DNA of 64,000 bases, from assembly GCA_002350615.1 (NCBI GenBank), contig DEFD01000039.1:6806-70805 (forward strand), given 5' to 3'. Each line of letters begins with the position of its first letter. Positions within the stretch are counted from its first letter, which is position 1. Both the position numbers and the translations under genes were made by a program. This stretch comes from Bacteroidales bacterium UBA2861. Lineage in GTDB: Bacteria > Bacteroidota > Bacteroidia > Bacteroidales > UBA932. Shown here in pieces: positions 49,464-58,716 of this stretch. The notes below the pieces were generated by a model that ran no database searches, was not told the DNA's origin, and worked only from the letters and a program-made list of their open reading frames with translations.

Positions 49464-50215
49464 TATCCGTTGTAAGTTTTCTGATACATGCAGAGGCGCC
49501 CGCCGTCAACCACATGGTTGCTTCCGGTGATGAAGGAAGCGTTGTCGCTGCACATGAAAAGTATTACGTCAACCAGCTCGGGGAGCTCGGCGGCCCGGCC
49601 GAGAAGCGTGGGCATTCCGGCCATACCGGGACGGGTGAGCACAGGACCCGGAGTCACGCACACCGCACGCACACCGTGAGGGGCTCCGGCCATGGCAAGA
49701 CCCTTGGTGAAATTGAAGAGACCGGACTTGGCGGTGCCGTACATGGCGCCGTTGCCGTCGCCTTCGAAACCGGTGACAGATCCGAGCAGGATGATCACGC
49801 CCGACTTCTTGGCCACCATCTGGGGCATCAGGGCACGGGAGAAATAAACCGCTCCCTTGAGATTTACGTCGATTCCCCAGTCTATCACCTCGATGGGCTG
49901 CTCGTAGAAGGGGACGTTGCTGCCACAGACCCTTGCCTCGTAACCGCCTGCAAATGATATCAGTATATCGGCTCCGCCATACTTGGCCGCTTCCGCCGCA
50001 ACCTCTTCGGCGTAAGAGAACTTCCTCACGTCTCCGACCACGGGAATGGCGTCGGGACCTATCCCGGCGGCGGCTTCCTTAAGCGCCGCTTCGTTGACAT
50101 CGCACATAATCACTTTAGCTCCAAGCTTCACAAATTCCTTGGAAGTATAGAGTCCCATGCCGCTGGCGGCACCGGTAATCACGGCAAGTTTGCCTTTGAA
50201 TTCAATCTCTTTCAT
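49463..50215 (-). CDS. Short-chain dehydrogenase/reductase
   Basis: Cytoplasmic NAD(P)-dependent oxidoreductase of the classical SDR family, 250 residues. The coenzyme motif is TGAASGMG (14-21). The catalytic residues are S146, Y159 and K163 (MYGTAKSG). DVRKFS follows the second strand, where an acidic D61-like position binds adenine. The C-terminus NHVVDGG is typical. Overlaps the DapA-family gene by four bases and the GH39-like gene by one. In this operon it could act on a keto-sugar acid or on the sugar freed by the hydrolases. Confidence 0.92.
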   Translation of the reverse strand: MKEIEFKGKLAVITGAASGMGLYTSKEFVKLGAKVIMCDVNEAALKEAAAGIGPDAIPVVGDVRKFSYAEEVAAEAAKYGGADILISFAGGYEARVCGSNVPFYEQPIEVIDWGIDVNLKGAVYFSRALMPQMVAKKSGVIILLGSVTGFEGDGNGAMYGTAKSGLFNFTKGLAMAGAPHGVRAVCVTPGPVLTRPGMAGMPTLLGRAAELPELVDVILFMCSDNASFITGSNHVVDGGRLCMYQKTYNG

Positions 50216-51294
50216 CTCTTGTAATGTTTGTTTACAAATGCCATCATATCATCGTAGCAGCGGTCCAGTTCGGCCGTCTGCATAGGTGTAAGTTCAACTT
50301 CGTGAAGTTTCCACAGGCTTTTGGTGCCGGGAGTCCAGGTTTTCGAAGGGCCGTCAGCCTGTACCGCAGGCACCCTGGAAACCATGTTTTCAAATATGCC
50401 GAGCCGCACCAGATAATGCAGGGCATACCCGCGCAGCGCATCCGTCTTGAGGAAGCGCTGGTCTATCATGAGGCGGTACATGGCATAGGCCTCGGTAAGG
50501 TCTTCGCGGTCTTCCTTCATCGCCTGCCATACGCAGGAAGTAATTGGCGCATAAGCGATTTTCTCCGAAATGAGCCCGGCTGTCCCTATCTGCCTGCGCT
50601 GATAAAGCCACTGCCAGCCTCCCCAGGCGGAAAAGACCGTCTTGATGTAGGGCTTCGCCGCGAGCTCTCCCTGCTGCCGGGCATTGGCTTCCAGATGGTT
50701 GGATTCTTCCTTGATCCAGCCGTAGGTGTCCGGATACTTCTTCGCCAGGGCGACAAGGAAATCCACCGACATCACCGGCGCAGCCTCGTTGACATAGGTC
50801 TGGATGATTACGGGATGCTTCGCGATGCTGGCGAGGGAGTCGAAATACTCCTGCTGGGCAGCCTCGTCCATCCCGTAATAAGGCGGACGGGCGCAAAGCG
50901 CGATGTCAACTCCGGATTCTTCCGCAAGCCTTTCCGCTTCGCGTGCATAGACCATCATGTCGGCCGTGTCGTCGCCGTTCACCCCGAGCGTCAGCACCGT
51001 TCCGCAGGGTTTTTCTGCCCAGGCCTTTACCAGGGCAGCCATGCCGGCGAATTTCTCTTCCCGGGTGAGAAGGTCCACGGCGTCGTTGGACTGAGGCCAT
51101 ATAATGCCGGGGGTATCCCAGGACGCGGCGAAACGGGCTTCTTCCACAAGGCTGGCATAATCCACCGCGCCGTCCGCGAAATAGGGAGTGGAAAGGATGA
51201 GGAAAGGTCCTTCGATTCTCTCCGACGGCGCCTGCTGCCTGCCGCATGAAAGGAAGGCGAAGACAATGACTATGAAGAATATTGCTTTTTTCAT
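50212..51294 (-). CDS. DapA/NanA-family aldolase fold with lipoprotein signal
   Basis: A 360-residue member of the class I pyruvate-dependent aldolase family (dihydrodipicolinate synthase, N-acetylneuraminate lyase, KDG aldolases). The Schiff-base lysine is K195 in YGWIKEES, and the catalytic tyrosine Y167 stands 28 residues before it, the same spacing as in E. coli DapA. The unusual point is the N-terminus: MKKAIFFIVIVFAFLSCGR is a clean lipoprotein signal with Cys17, while family members are cytoplasmic. The C-terminus is extended by about 50 residues. ATGA overlaps on both sides place it between SusD and the SDR. Confidence 0.85.
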   Translation of the reverse strand: MKKAIFFIVIVFAFLSCGRQQAPSERIEGPFLILSTPYFADGAVDYASLVEEARFAASWDTPGIIWPQSNDAVDLLTREEKFAGMAALVKAWAEKPCGTVLTLGVNGDDTADMMVYAREAERLAEESGVDIALCARPPYYGMDEAAQQEYFDSLASIAKHPVIIQTYVNEAAPVMSVDFLVALAKKYPDTYGWIKEESNHLEANARQQGELAAKPYIKTVFSAWGGWQWLYQRRQIGTAGLISEKIAYAPITSCVWQAMKEDREDLTEAYAMYRLMIDQRFLKTDALRGYALHYLVRLGIFENMVSRVPAVQADGPSKTWTPGTKSLWKLHEVELTPMQTAELDRCYDDMMAFVNKHYKR

Positions 51295-53147
51295 CTCCAG
51301 AAAACTTCTATCGGGTTCTGACCGTAATTGGGGTCGTTCTTATTGATGTCGAGGCAGGGATTGTATATGAGCTCATCGTTGGGATAACCGTTGATGAGAC
51401 CTTTGCGTACAAGCGTCCAGTCCTCGTCGTAGTGGAAATCACGTCCGTAATACACGGTGCGGTAACCGTCATAGAGGGTCCCGTCGCCATCGACGAAGTC
51501 CTCCTGCTGGCTCAGGTAAAGGAACTCGTTCTTGGGTTTGGCGATGTTTTCCACTATCCATTTGGCTCCGAAACGATGCGTGTCGAAGTACTCGTGATGC
51601 TCGAAGGGCATCTCGAAGCAGCGCTCCCAGAAAATCGCGTTCAGCAGCTGCTCTTTGGTGGCGAAATCACCGGCCGACCAGTCATGGGGTTCGTCGGCGG
51701 GGCCGTTGTCAACGGAGTTGCGGGCTCGGGCGAGAATCACGTTGACGTAATCCACGGCCGAATCCGGATCGTTCAGCCAGGCGGAAGCCTCGGCTGCGAT
51801 GAGATAAACTTCGGCAAGGCGCATCACATAGAAGTCCGAGTTCCCGACGCTGTTGTTGAAAGTGGGATCGTAATACTTCTTGTAATAGGGTATGCCGTAG
51901 TATTTCATCAGATTGGTGGAAAGCGGATGGATACGGTTGTCCGTGGGATAGCAGTTGTACGGAGTTCCTTCCTTGCCTTTGTAGGAAGTGTGTACGAGGT
52001 TCACGTCCATGCGGGGATCGCCGCAGTTCACATACATTCCGATGGTATTGGCCGTGTTTCCCTGCACCCCGCCGTAGGCCGCGCACCATTTCTGGAAGAA
52101 CCAGCGGTCCGGACGGCAGCGTCCGAAGTTCTCCACCATGGCCGTGCCGTTGTAGTAGCAGGGCAGTGCCCACTGGGTGAGACCGCTGCCAGCATCGCCG
52201 GATTCCGGGGAACGGGGCAACGCCCAGATACGTTCCTTGAGCTGCCAGTCCTCAGGCTCGGTCCAGCGGAAAAGCTGACGGTAGTCGGGACAGAGTTCGA
52301 AGGGGCCGTGCTCTATCACATCCTGAGCATCGGCAAGTGCCTTGCGGAAAGCATCTTCCGGAGTGTTTATGCCTATTTCACTAAAGTCCGGCGTACGCTG
52401 CGAAGGCAGCCAGAAATTATCCTCCGGATGCGAAAGGAGGGAACCGATGGTGAGATAGACCAGCGACCTGCAGGCGATTGCGGAATAATTGCAGACGCGT
52501 CCGGAAGAGTTTCCTCCGGCCACCGCGACCATCCTGTCGAAGCTTCTCATCTGGGAGGCGGCCAGGTTCAGGTCTTTGATTATCTGGCAGTAAACCACCC
52601 AGAAGTTTTCCCTCGGGCCGTAGGCCGCATCCACGGTCCTGGGGGCCTTGAGGGTCAGGGTGACATCGCCGTAAAGGCGCACCAGATAGAAGTAGGCCAT
52701 AGCCCTCAAGAAATAGGCCTCACCCGCGATTTCACTCTTGTAGGCCTTGTCCACCGAGCTGTCTTCCAAGGATTCCAAGAGGGAATTGCAGCGGTAGATG
52801 GCCGAGTAGAAACTGGAGAAGGAGTCGTAGGACTGGGGATGCCTTGAGAAACGGGTGAACTTATGGCAGCAGGTCCAGCGCTCCTGGGGGTTGCTGAGAT
52901 TGGAGGTGCCGCCCCAGATGGCGAGGCCGGAAGCGGGAGCGAGCCACTCGCAGAATGCTCCGGTCTTGAAGCCGCTGGCGGCGAACTGGCGGTGGCATCC
53001 CAGGATATTGGATTCAAGCGCAGAGCGCGATCCGGACATCCTGGACATGGTGTAGTCCGTGGTATCCTGTTCGGCGAGGAATCCGGAGCATGAGAAGGAC
53101 GCCGCGCAAAGAAGGAAGGAAACGAAAACTCTGAATATCTTTTTCAT
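51291..53147 (-). CDS. SusD/RagB-family lipoprotein
   Basis: Lid protein of the third SusCD pair, 618 residues; lipid Cys20 in SFSC. Typical stretches are EAYFLRAMAYFYLVRLYGDV, YVMRLAEVYLIAAEASAWLN and FWERCFEMPFEHHEYFDTHR. It shares FFQKWCAAYGG and the following DPR segment with the SusD at 26690, marking the two as paralogues. Its stop overlaps the DapA-family start by four bases, and it follows SusC by 12. The ligand should be an oligosaccharide processed by the two clan-A hydrolases of the operon. Confidence 0.94.
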   Translation of the reverse strand: MKKIFRVFVSFLLCAASFSCSGFLAEQDTTDYTMSRMSGSRSALESNILGCHRQFAASGFKTGAFCEWLAPASGLAIWGGTSNLSNPQERWTCCHKFTRFSRHPQSYDSFSSFYSAIYRCNSLLESLEDSSVDKAYKSEIAGEAYFLRAMAYFYLVRLYGDVTLTLKAPRTVDAAYGPRENFWVVYCQIIKDLNLAASQMRSFDRMVAVAGGNSSGRVCNYSAIACRSLVYLTIGSLLSHPEDNFWLPSQRTPDFSEIGINTPEDAFRKALADAQDVIEHGPFELCPDYRQLFRWTEPEDWQLKERIWALPRSPESGDAGSGLTQWALPCYYNGTAMVENFGRCRPDRWFFQKWCAAYGGVQGNTANTIGMYVNCGDPRMDVNLVHTSYKGKEGTPYNCYPTDNRIHPLSTNLMKYYGIPYYKKYYDPTFNNSVGNSDFYVMRLAEVYLIAAEASAWLNDPDSAVDYVNVILARARNSVDNGPADEPHDWSAGDFATKEQLLNAIFWERCFEMPFEHHEYFDTHRFGAKWIVENIAKPKNEFLYLSQQEDFVDGDGTLYDGYRTVYYGRDFHYDEDWTLVRKGLINGYPNDELIYNPCLDINKNDPNYGQNPIEVFWR

Positions 53148-53159
53148 GATCTCATCCTC

Positions 53160-56100
53160 CTAAAAAGACAGTTTAAGGTCGAACATCCAGGTGCGGGCCG
53201 CCGGATACGCTCCGTTGTCCACACCATACTTGAGCACATTGCCATACACGTTCACATCCGGGTCGTATCCCGAGTATTTCGTCCAGACATACAGGTTCTT
53301 TCCGGATATGCCGATGGACATGTGCTTCACCGGGAAACGCCCGTTCTTGAACTTCCAGAAGGGAATGGCGTAGGTGATGGAAGCGTTGGAAAGGCGCAGA
53401 TAGGAGCCGTCCTCCACGAAACGGTCGGTACACCAGTTGACATCGTTCAGGGTGTAGGCCCCGATGGCGGGATACTTCGCATCCCTGTTTTCCGGAGTCC
53501 AGGAATCGAACACCGCAGCCCGCAGACGGTTGGCGCTGTTGGTGGTGACGTCGGTGAGCACGCCTTTCTGCTGGTTGTAGATATCGTTTCCGTAGGAGCC
53601 CGTAAACTGTGCGGTGAGGGTCCATCGCTTCCAGGTAAGGGAAGTGTTGAAACCGTAGGTAAAGTCCGGGTTGGGGTTGCCCACCACCACGCGGTCCGCC
53701 GCAGTGATGACCCCGTCCTTGTTGGTATCCACGAAGTTGACGGCGCCGGCCCCGCGGAACTTGCCGTCGGAAAGGGGAACGCCCATCTGCCCCTGCTGCA
53801 CCAGTCCGTCGGTGGGCATGGCGTAGAAGAGGCCCATTGGATAGCCTTCGATGAAGACGTTGATGTAGTCGTTGCAGATGGCATCGCCCGCAAGGTTGCG
53901 GCCCGTGAAGTACACCACGCTCTGAATCGGCTTGTCCTTGTAAACATAGATATTGGCCCTGCCAGCCCCTGTGGGGTCTATCGACAGTATCTTGTTGCGG
54001 TTCAGGGTGAAGTTGCCTCCGATGCTCCATTCCAGGTTCCGCTTGGCAATGGGAGTGGCGTTGAAGGTGATTTCGATGCCCTTGTTGGCTATCGAACCCA
54101 TGTTCACATAAGGGTTGGTGACGCCTGTGGAACCTGCCATGATGCGGGTCTGGAGCAGGTCTTCGGTGAGTTTGTAGTAAGCGTCCAGGGTGAGGGTATA
54201 GCGGCCTTTGAAGAATCCGAGATCGAGGCCGGCGTTATACTGGGTGGTGGTTTCCCACTTCAGGTTTGGCGTAGGGATGTTGTAGGAGGCGATGGTCACC
54301 TGCTTGTGCGAGTCGTTGTCGTGGGTGGCGGTGTAGGACGACGAATAGCGGTAGCGGGTCTGGAAGGAAGGTATCGCCTGGTTGCCCACGCGTCCCCAGC
54401 CCACACGGAGCTTGGCGTTGGAAACATTGGGCACCGTGAACCAGGGTTCCTTGAAGAATCGCCATGCAAAGGCGAAGGAAGGGAACTGCGCCCATTTGTT
54501 CGCACCCATGAATTTGGAGGAGCCGTCGAAACGGTAGGTGGCCGTGAAAATGTAGCGATGCTTGAAATTATAGACTCCGCGGCCGAAGAAGGACATCAGC
54601 CGGCTCTTGGCCTCGCCATAGCTGAGCCAGGTATAGGGAGCCGTATTGAGGGAAGCCGCCATTGCCTTCCACTGTCCCACATTGGTACCCTCAACGGTCT
54701 CGGTGCGAACCACGTTCTGCGATGAGCTCTCTCCGAGACTGCCGGTAATATGATGGTTCCCGAGATCTTTCTGCACCATGAAGACATTGTTCCAGTTCCA
54801 GTTGAAGCGGTCCTGGTGTGCCACGGTGCCGGTGGAGCCGGTGGCCTGCGTGTTGATCCTGGTGGTCTTGAAGACCAGCCTCTCGTTGGAGCGGTAGTCC
54901 GATCCCAGGGTGGAGCGGAAGCTGAGCCAGGGGAGTATCTTGTACTGCGCGTAAACGCTCGGAGTAATGCGGAACTCGGTGCGCTCGCTCTGGTAGTCGC
55001 TGAGCCAGCGGTCCGGGCCGGACTTGGGAGAGCCCTCGTCATCTATTTCGAAACCGTCCTCGTCATAGGCTTTCACGCGCATCAGCGGCCGGGTGAGAAG
55101 CATGCTCAGGACCATGGAGGTCGCCGGAGTCTGGGAGATGGTGCCGCCTGCGCCCTGCGTCATGCGCGAATGCAGATAGGAGAAGGCCGTCTTTGTGCCG
55201 AAATTGAGCTTTCCCACCGTCTTGTCCAGATTCAGACGGAGGGTAAGGTTTTCGAAACCGGTCCCCTTCATGACGCCCTCGTTGTCGTAGTATCCCATCG
55301 AGAAACGATAATTCGTGTTGCGGGGCTTGCCGGAGATGGTGAGGTAATACCTCTGGGTAAAGCTCACCCTCGTGGCATAATCCTGCCAGTCCACGGGCTT
55401 GTAGATGCCGTTCTCCACATCCTTGGTGAATGCGGTGTAGAGCGAATTCGTAGGCTCTATCCCCTTCAGATCCAGGAATTTGGGATAGTCGGTGGCATCC
55501 ATCAGGTCGAATTTCTTGTAGATATGGCTGATGCTGCCGCCCATGGAGAAGGTGATCGCAGGTTTCTCCTGACTGGAGGATTTGGTGGTGATGAGCACCA
55601 CACCGTTTGCGCCCTGCGAACCGTAGATGGCGGTGGCTGAAGCATCCTTGAGGATTTCGATGGAGGCGATGTCCTGGGGACTGATGCCCATGAGGCCGTT
55701 ATTGTCCTCGACCACGCCGGCGTCACTGCCTCCGTGGGAGCCCAGGCTCATGGAACCTTCAGTGCTCATGATCACACCGTCCACCACATAGAGCGGCTGG
55801 GAATTGGAATTGAAGGAGCTGGCTCCGCGTACCGTTATATTGATTCCGGCATCGGGAGCGGCGCTGTTGGAAACCACCTGCACGCCGGCTGCATTGCCTT
55901 GCAGCAGCTGGTCCAGGGAAGTCGCCTGGGCAGCCTGGGTTTCCTCAACCTTTACAGAGGTGATGGATCCGGTGATATCGCTCTTACGCATGGTGCCGTA
56001 TCCTACCACCACAGCCTCGTCCAGCAGTTCGTAATCTTCCTTGAGCTCCACATCCAGCGTCCTCGAAGCCTGGACTTCCACCTTGCTGCTAAGATAGGAG

Positions 56101-56360
56101 ATGGCGGAGAATTCAAGCGTCACCTTGCCGGAAGCCGGTATCTTGAAAGTCAGGCTGTAATATCCGTCCACGTCCGAAACAGTGCCCATGGATGCCATGC
56201 CTTCCACCATGACGGCGGCGCCGGCTATCCCCTCTCCTTTCGTATCGATTATCCTGCCGGATACAGTTGCGGACTTACCCTGCGCCGCCGCGATGACCCC
56301 CGTGACGAACAGCAGCACGGCCGCCATCATTGTCCCGAATATCTTCATTGCATTTTTCAT
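53160..56360 (-). CDS. SusC-family TonB-dependent receptor
   Basis: Full-length outer-membrane transporter, 1066 residues. Signal peptide about 1-27, carboxypeptidase-like domain about 31-108 (VSGRIIDTKGEGIAGAAVMV), TonB-box/plug entry LDEAVVVGYGTMRKSDITGS, plug with VRGASSFNSNSQPLYVVDG and ASATAIYGSQGANGVVLIT, barrel ending DLKLSF. No STN domain. Very similar in plug and C-terminus to the SusC at 28526, including SYLRLS followed by KYSGYDP. Preceded by SusC-prime (12 bases) and followed by SusD (12 bases). Confidence 0.95.
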   Translation of the reverse strand: MKNAMKIFGTMMAAVLLFVTGVIAAAQGKSATVSGRIIDTKGEGIAGAAVMVEGMASMGTVSDVDGYYSLTFKIPASGKVTLEFSAISYLSSKVEVQASRTLDVELKEDYELLDEAVVVGYGTMRKSDITGSITSVKVEETQAAQATSLDQLLQGNAAGVQVVSNSAAPDAGINITVRGASSFNSNSQPLYVVDGVIMSTEGSMSLGSHGGSDAGVVEDNNGLMGISPQDIASIEILKDASATAIYGSQGANGVVLITTKSSSQEKPAITFSMGGSISHIYKKFDLMDATDYPKFLDLKGIEPTNSLYTAFTKDVENGIYKPVDWQDYATRVSFTQRYYLTISGKPRNTNYRFSMGYYDNEGVMKGTGFENLTLRLNLDKTVGKLNFGTKTAFSYLHSRMTQGAGGTISQTPATSMVLSMLLTRPLMRVKAYDEDGFEIDDEGSPKSGPDRWLSDYQSERTEFRITPSVYAQYKILPWLSFRSTLGSDYRSNERLVFKTTRINTQATGSTGTVAHQDRFNWNWNNVFMVQKDLGNHHITGSLGESSSQNVVRTETVEGTNVGQWKAMAASLNTAPYTWLSYGEAKSRLMSFFGRGVYNFKHRYIFTATYRFDGSSKFMGANKWAQFPSFAFAWRFFKEPWFTVPNVSNAKLRVGWGRVGNQAIPSFQTRYRYSSSYTATHDNDSHKQVTIASYNIPTPNLKWETTTQYNAGLDLGFFKGRYTLTLDAYYKLTEDLLQTRIMAGSTGVTNPYVNMGSIANKGIEITFNATPIAKRNLEWSIGGNFTLNRNKILSIDPTGAGRANIYVYKDKPIQSVVYFTGRNLAGDAICNDYINVFIEGYPMGLFYAMPTDGLVQQGQMGVPLSDGKFRGAGAVNFVDTNKDGVITAADRVVVGNPNPDFTYGFNTSLTWKRWTLTAQFTGSYGNDIYNQQKGVLTDVTTNSANRLRAAVFDSWTPENRDAKYPAIGAYTLNDVNWCTDRFVEDGSYLRLSNASITYAIPFWKFKNGRFPVKHMSIGISGKNLYVWTKYSGYDPDVNVYGNVLKYGVDNGAYPAARTWMFDLKLSF

Positions 56361-56372
56361 GGCCGCCGCGAG

Positions 56373-58715
56373 TTAAAATTTAAGATTAAGTCCAAGTACA
56401 ACAGACCGGATTACCGGGAAGGCACCATAGTCCACTCCATAGTCGGAGGCCGTAACCCCGAAGCAGTTCACGTCCGGGTTCCAGCCGCCGTAGGAGCTGA
56501 AAGTGAAGAGATTGCGTCCCGACAGGCTCAGTCCGAGAGACTTCACCCGCCTGAGATTCAAGGGGATATCGTAACGGATGCCGGCATGGTCCAGGCGCAG
56601 GTAGTCGCCTTTTTCGAAGTCGGAATCTTCAATAGCCGTTCTCCCCTCCTCCAGATATTTGCCCGCATTGAGGATCTCGAATCCGGAAGCACCGCTGAAA
56701 GAGGCCTCGAAGCAGAAGCGTCCCCAGCGGAAATCCGTGCCGAAACCGCCGTAGAGCGAGGGAATGGTCCTGTCCGAATCCACAGGCACAAGGCCTCCGG
56801 CCGGAGCGTCGAGCGATGCAAGCCGGACATCGCGGCTCAGCATATAGGCTGCGCCGGCGTTCAGATTCCAGGATAATTTGCCCATCCTCAGAATGGCAAG
56901 GTCCAGTTCGGCCTCGATTCCGCTGTTCTCTATTTTGGATTCGCGTTTCTGCAAGATACTCGGTTCCGGAAGTTCAACCCACTGGTTGGTGACGAGTTTT
57001 CCCTTGCGGTAAACCCGGAAAATATCCGATGTATTCTTGGAGAAATACTTGACGGACAATCTATAACGGTCCTTGAGAAAGCCGAGGCGCAGTCCGGCGT
57101 TGTATTCGCTGCTTATAAGGCGCGAAAGCCCGTCGTGGTAGTATTCCGTACCCTTATCGACAGCCGGGACCGCCGCTGCGTAATCAGAGAGGTATTCGTA
57201 TGGAAGCAGGACCTCCTTGCCGGCGGAGCCGTATCCGCCTTCGAGCCTGAAGCTGGAGACGAAAGCGTCCTTGGCTCCGAAAAGTCTGACGACATCGAAC
57301 CAGGCGTTCGCAGCCGGGAAGAAATTGTAGGATTCCGCCAGATGCCAACTGTGATCCGCCCGTATCAGGGCGTTAAGCCCCGCTATTCCTCCGTAATTAT
57401 AGTCCAGGGAAGCGTAAAGTCCGTGTTCTCCATAGCCGCGGTCGAACTTGCGGATCTCGTTGGTGCTCCCAGAGGAGCTAATGGAACGGTAACGCAGGGA
57501 CTTGATGTCGAAGTTGGAACCGCACATATCGTTGGTGCGTTCCTGCAGGCCGTTGACATCCAACCCCGCCTTAGCTCCGAAATTGTGCTTCTTCCCGAAT
57601 CCCTTCGTGAAGGAGAGCACGGCGTTCATGTTGTAATTGAACACCGAATTGTTGAGAATCGCGTTCGCGCCGTTGAAATCCTTACCGAATGTCGTCTGGG
57701 TACCGTACCACAGATATCTGGTGAGATTCTGATAGTCGAATCCCCCGTCCACCCTGAAGGAGAGGCCGCGCAGGATATTGACCTGCATCCACACCGAGTT
57801 CACGGTGCGGAAATCCACGAAGATGTCGTCCTGGTCGTCCAGCCAGCCCTGAAGGGTTTCGGAAAAAGCCTCGGGAGCACGGGAGAGGATCATCGTAGAT
57901 GCCTGTCCGGGATAATTGATTCCAGCAGCCGAACGTCCGCTGCCATAGGACAGGAAAGAATTCAAACCGAAATGGAAGAGCCTGTTGGCCTCGGTGGCAA
58001 AGTTCACGGCAAGCCCGCCCCGCGACGATGAAGTGAGGGCGACGGCCCCGTCGTCCATCTTCCGGAAGAAGGCAGAGACATTGTAGGAGGAGTTGTTGCC
58101 GCTCATTCCGGCAAGGCTGATCCGGTGATTGTGACTTATCCCATGCCCGAAAGCATCGCCTTGCCTGTCCGCGAAGTCCGCAGAGACATTGGAGTTCACC
58201 CGGATATTGAGGTCGCCGGACTGCCGCCTGTTCGTTTTTATGATTATCACGCCGTTGGCTCCGGCCATGCCGTAGATGGCAGCGGCGGACAGATCCTTTA
58301 TCACCTCGATGGACTCTATTTCATAGGGACTCAGCCAGCTGAAATTGCCAAGAGGGGCTATGCGAAGGCGGCCGGAATAGTCTGCCAGATCGTTCCCGAC
58401 AGAGTTTTTGCCTCCTGTGGGAAAGAAGGGATTCAGGTTGTGGTTCACCGCATTCGATATCACAGCCCCGTCCACTATCCAAAGCGGCTGGGAATCGCCT
58501 CTGATGGTGTTGATGCCACGTATGTGCACATTAAGCTCCCCGAGAGGGCTGCCGTCGATCGCCGAGACACGCACTCCTGCATGCCTGCCGCGGATTAACT
58601 CCGCCGGGCTCAGCGCCGAGGCCTGGAGAATGCCCGTGGTATCCTTCTGCGCTCCATGCAGAGGAAGGCCGGCAAAAATGCAGACAAGGGAAACAAGTAA
58701 ACCGATTCGCTTCAT
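56373..58715 (-). CDS. Short SusC-like outer-membrane protein lacking the N-terminal domain and TonB box (SusC-prime)
   Basis: A 780-residue counterpart of the protein at 31682. The ATG at 58713-58715 (MKRIGLLVSL) starts one base after the hydrolase stop and gives a signal peptide to about residue 22. A trimmed plug follows directly: SPAELIRGRHAGVRVSAIDG, HIRGINTIRGDSQPLWIVDG, YEIESIEVIKDLSAAAIYG, ANGVIIIKTNRR. No carboxypeptidase-like domain and no VVVGYG segment. The barrel ends VVLGLNLKF, so it is complete. Placed immediately upstream of a full SusC/SusD, as in the nuclease operon. Confidence 0.85.
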   Translation of the reverse strand: MKRIGLLVSLVCIFAGLPLHGAQKDTTGILQASALSPAELIRGRHAGVRVSAIDGSPLGELNVHIRGINTIRGDSQPLWIVDGAVISNAVNHNLNPFFPTGGKNSVGNDLADYSGRLRIAPLGNFSWLSPYEIESIEVIKDLSAAAIYGMAGANGVIIIKTNRRQSGDLNIRVNSNVSADFADRQGDAFGHGISHNHRISLAGMSGNNSSYNVSAFFRKMDDGAVALTSSSRGGLAVNFATEANRLFHFGLNSFLSYGSGRSAAGINYPGQASTMILSRAPEAFSETLQGWLDDQDDIFVDFRTVNSVWMQVNILRGLSFRVDGGFDYQNLTRYLWYGTQTTFGKDFNGANAILNNSVFNYNMNAVLSFTKGFGKKHNFGAKAGLDVNGLQERTNDMCGSNFDIKSLRYRSISSSGSTNEIRKFDRGYGEHGLYASLDYNYGGIAGLNALIRADHSWHLAESYNFFPAANAWFDVVRLFGAKDAFVSSFRLEGGYGSAGKEVLLPYEYLSDYAAAVPAVDKGTEYYHDGLSRLISSEYNAGLRLGFLKDRYRLSVKYFSKNTSDIFRVYRKGKLVTNQWVELPEPSILQKRESKIENSGIEAELDLAILRMGKLSWNLNAGAAYMLSRDVRLASLDAPAGGLVPVDSDRTIPSLYGGFGTDFRWGRFCFEASFSGASGFEILNAGKYLEEGRTAIEDSDFEKGDYLRLDHAGIRYDIPLNLRRVKSLGLSLSGRNLFTFSSYGGWNPDVNCFGVTASDYGVDYGAFPVIRSVVLGLNLKF

Positions 58716-58716
58716 C

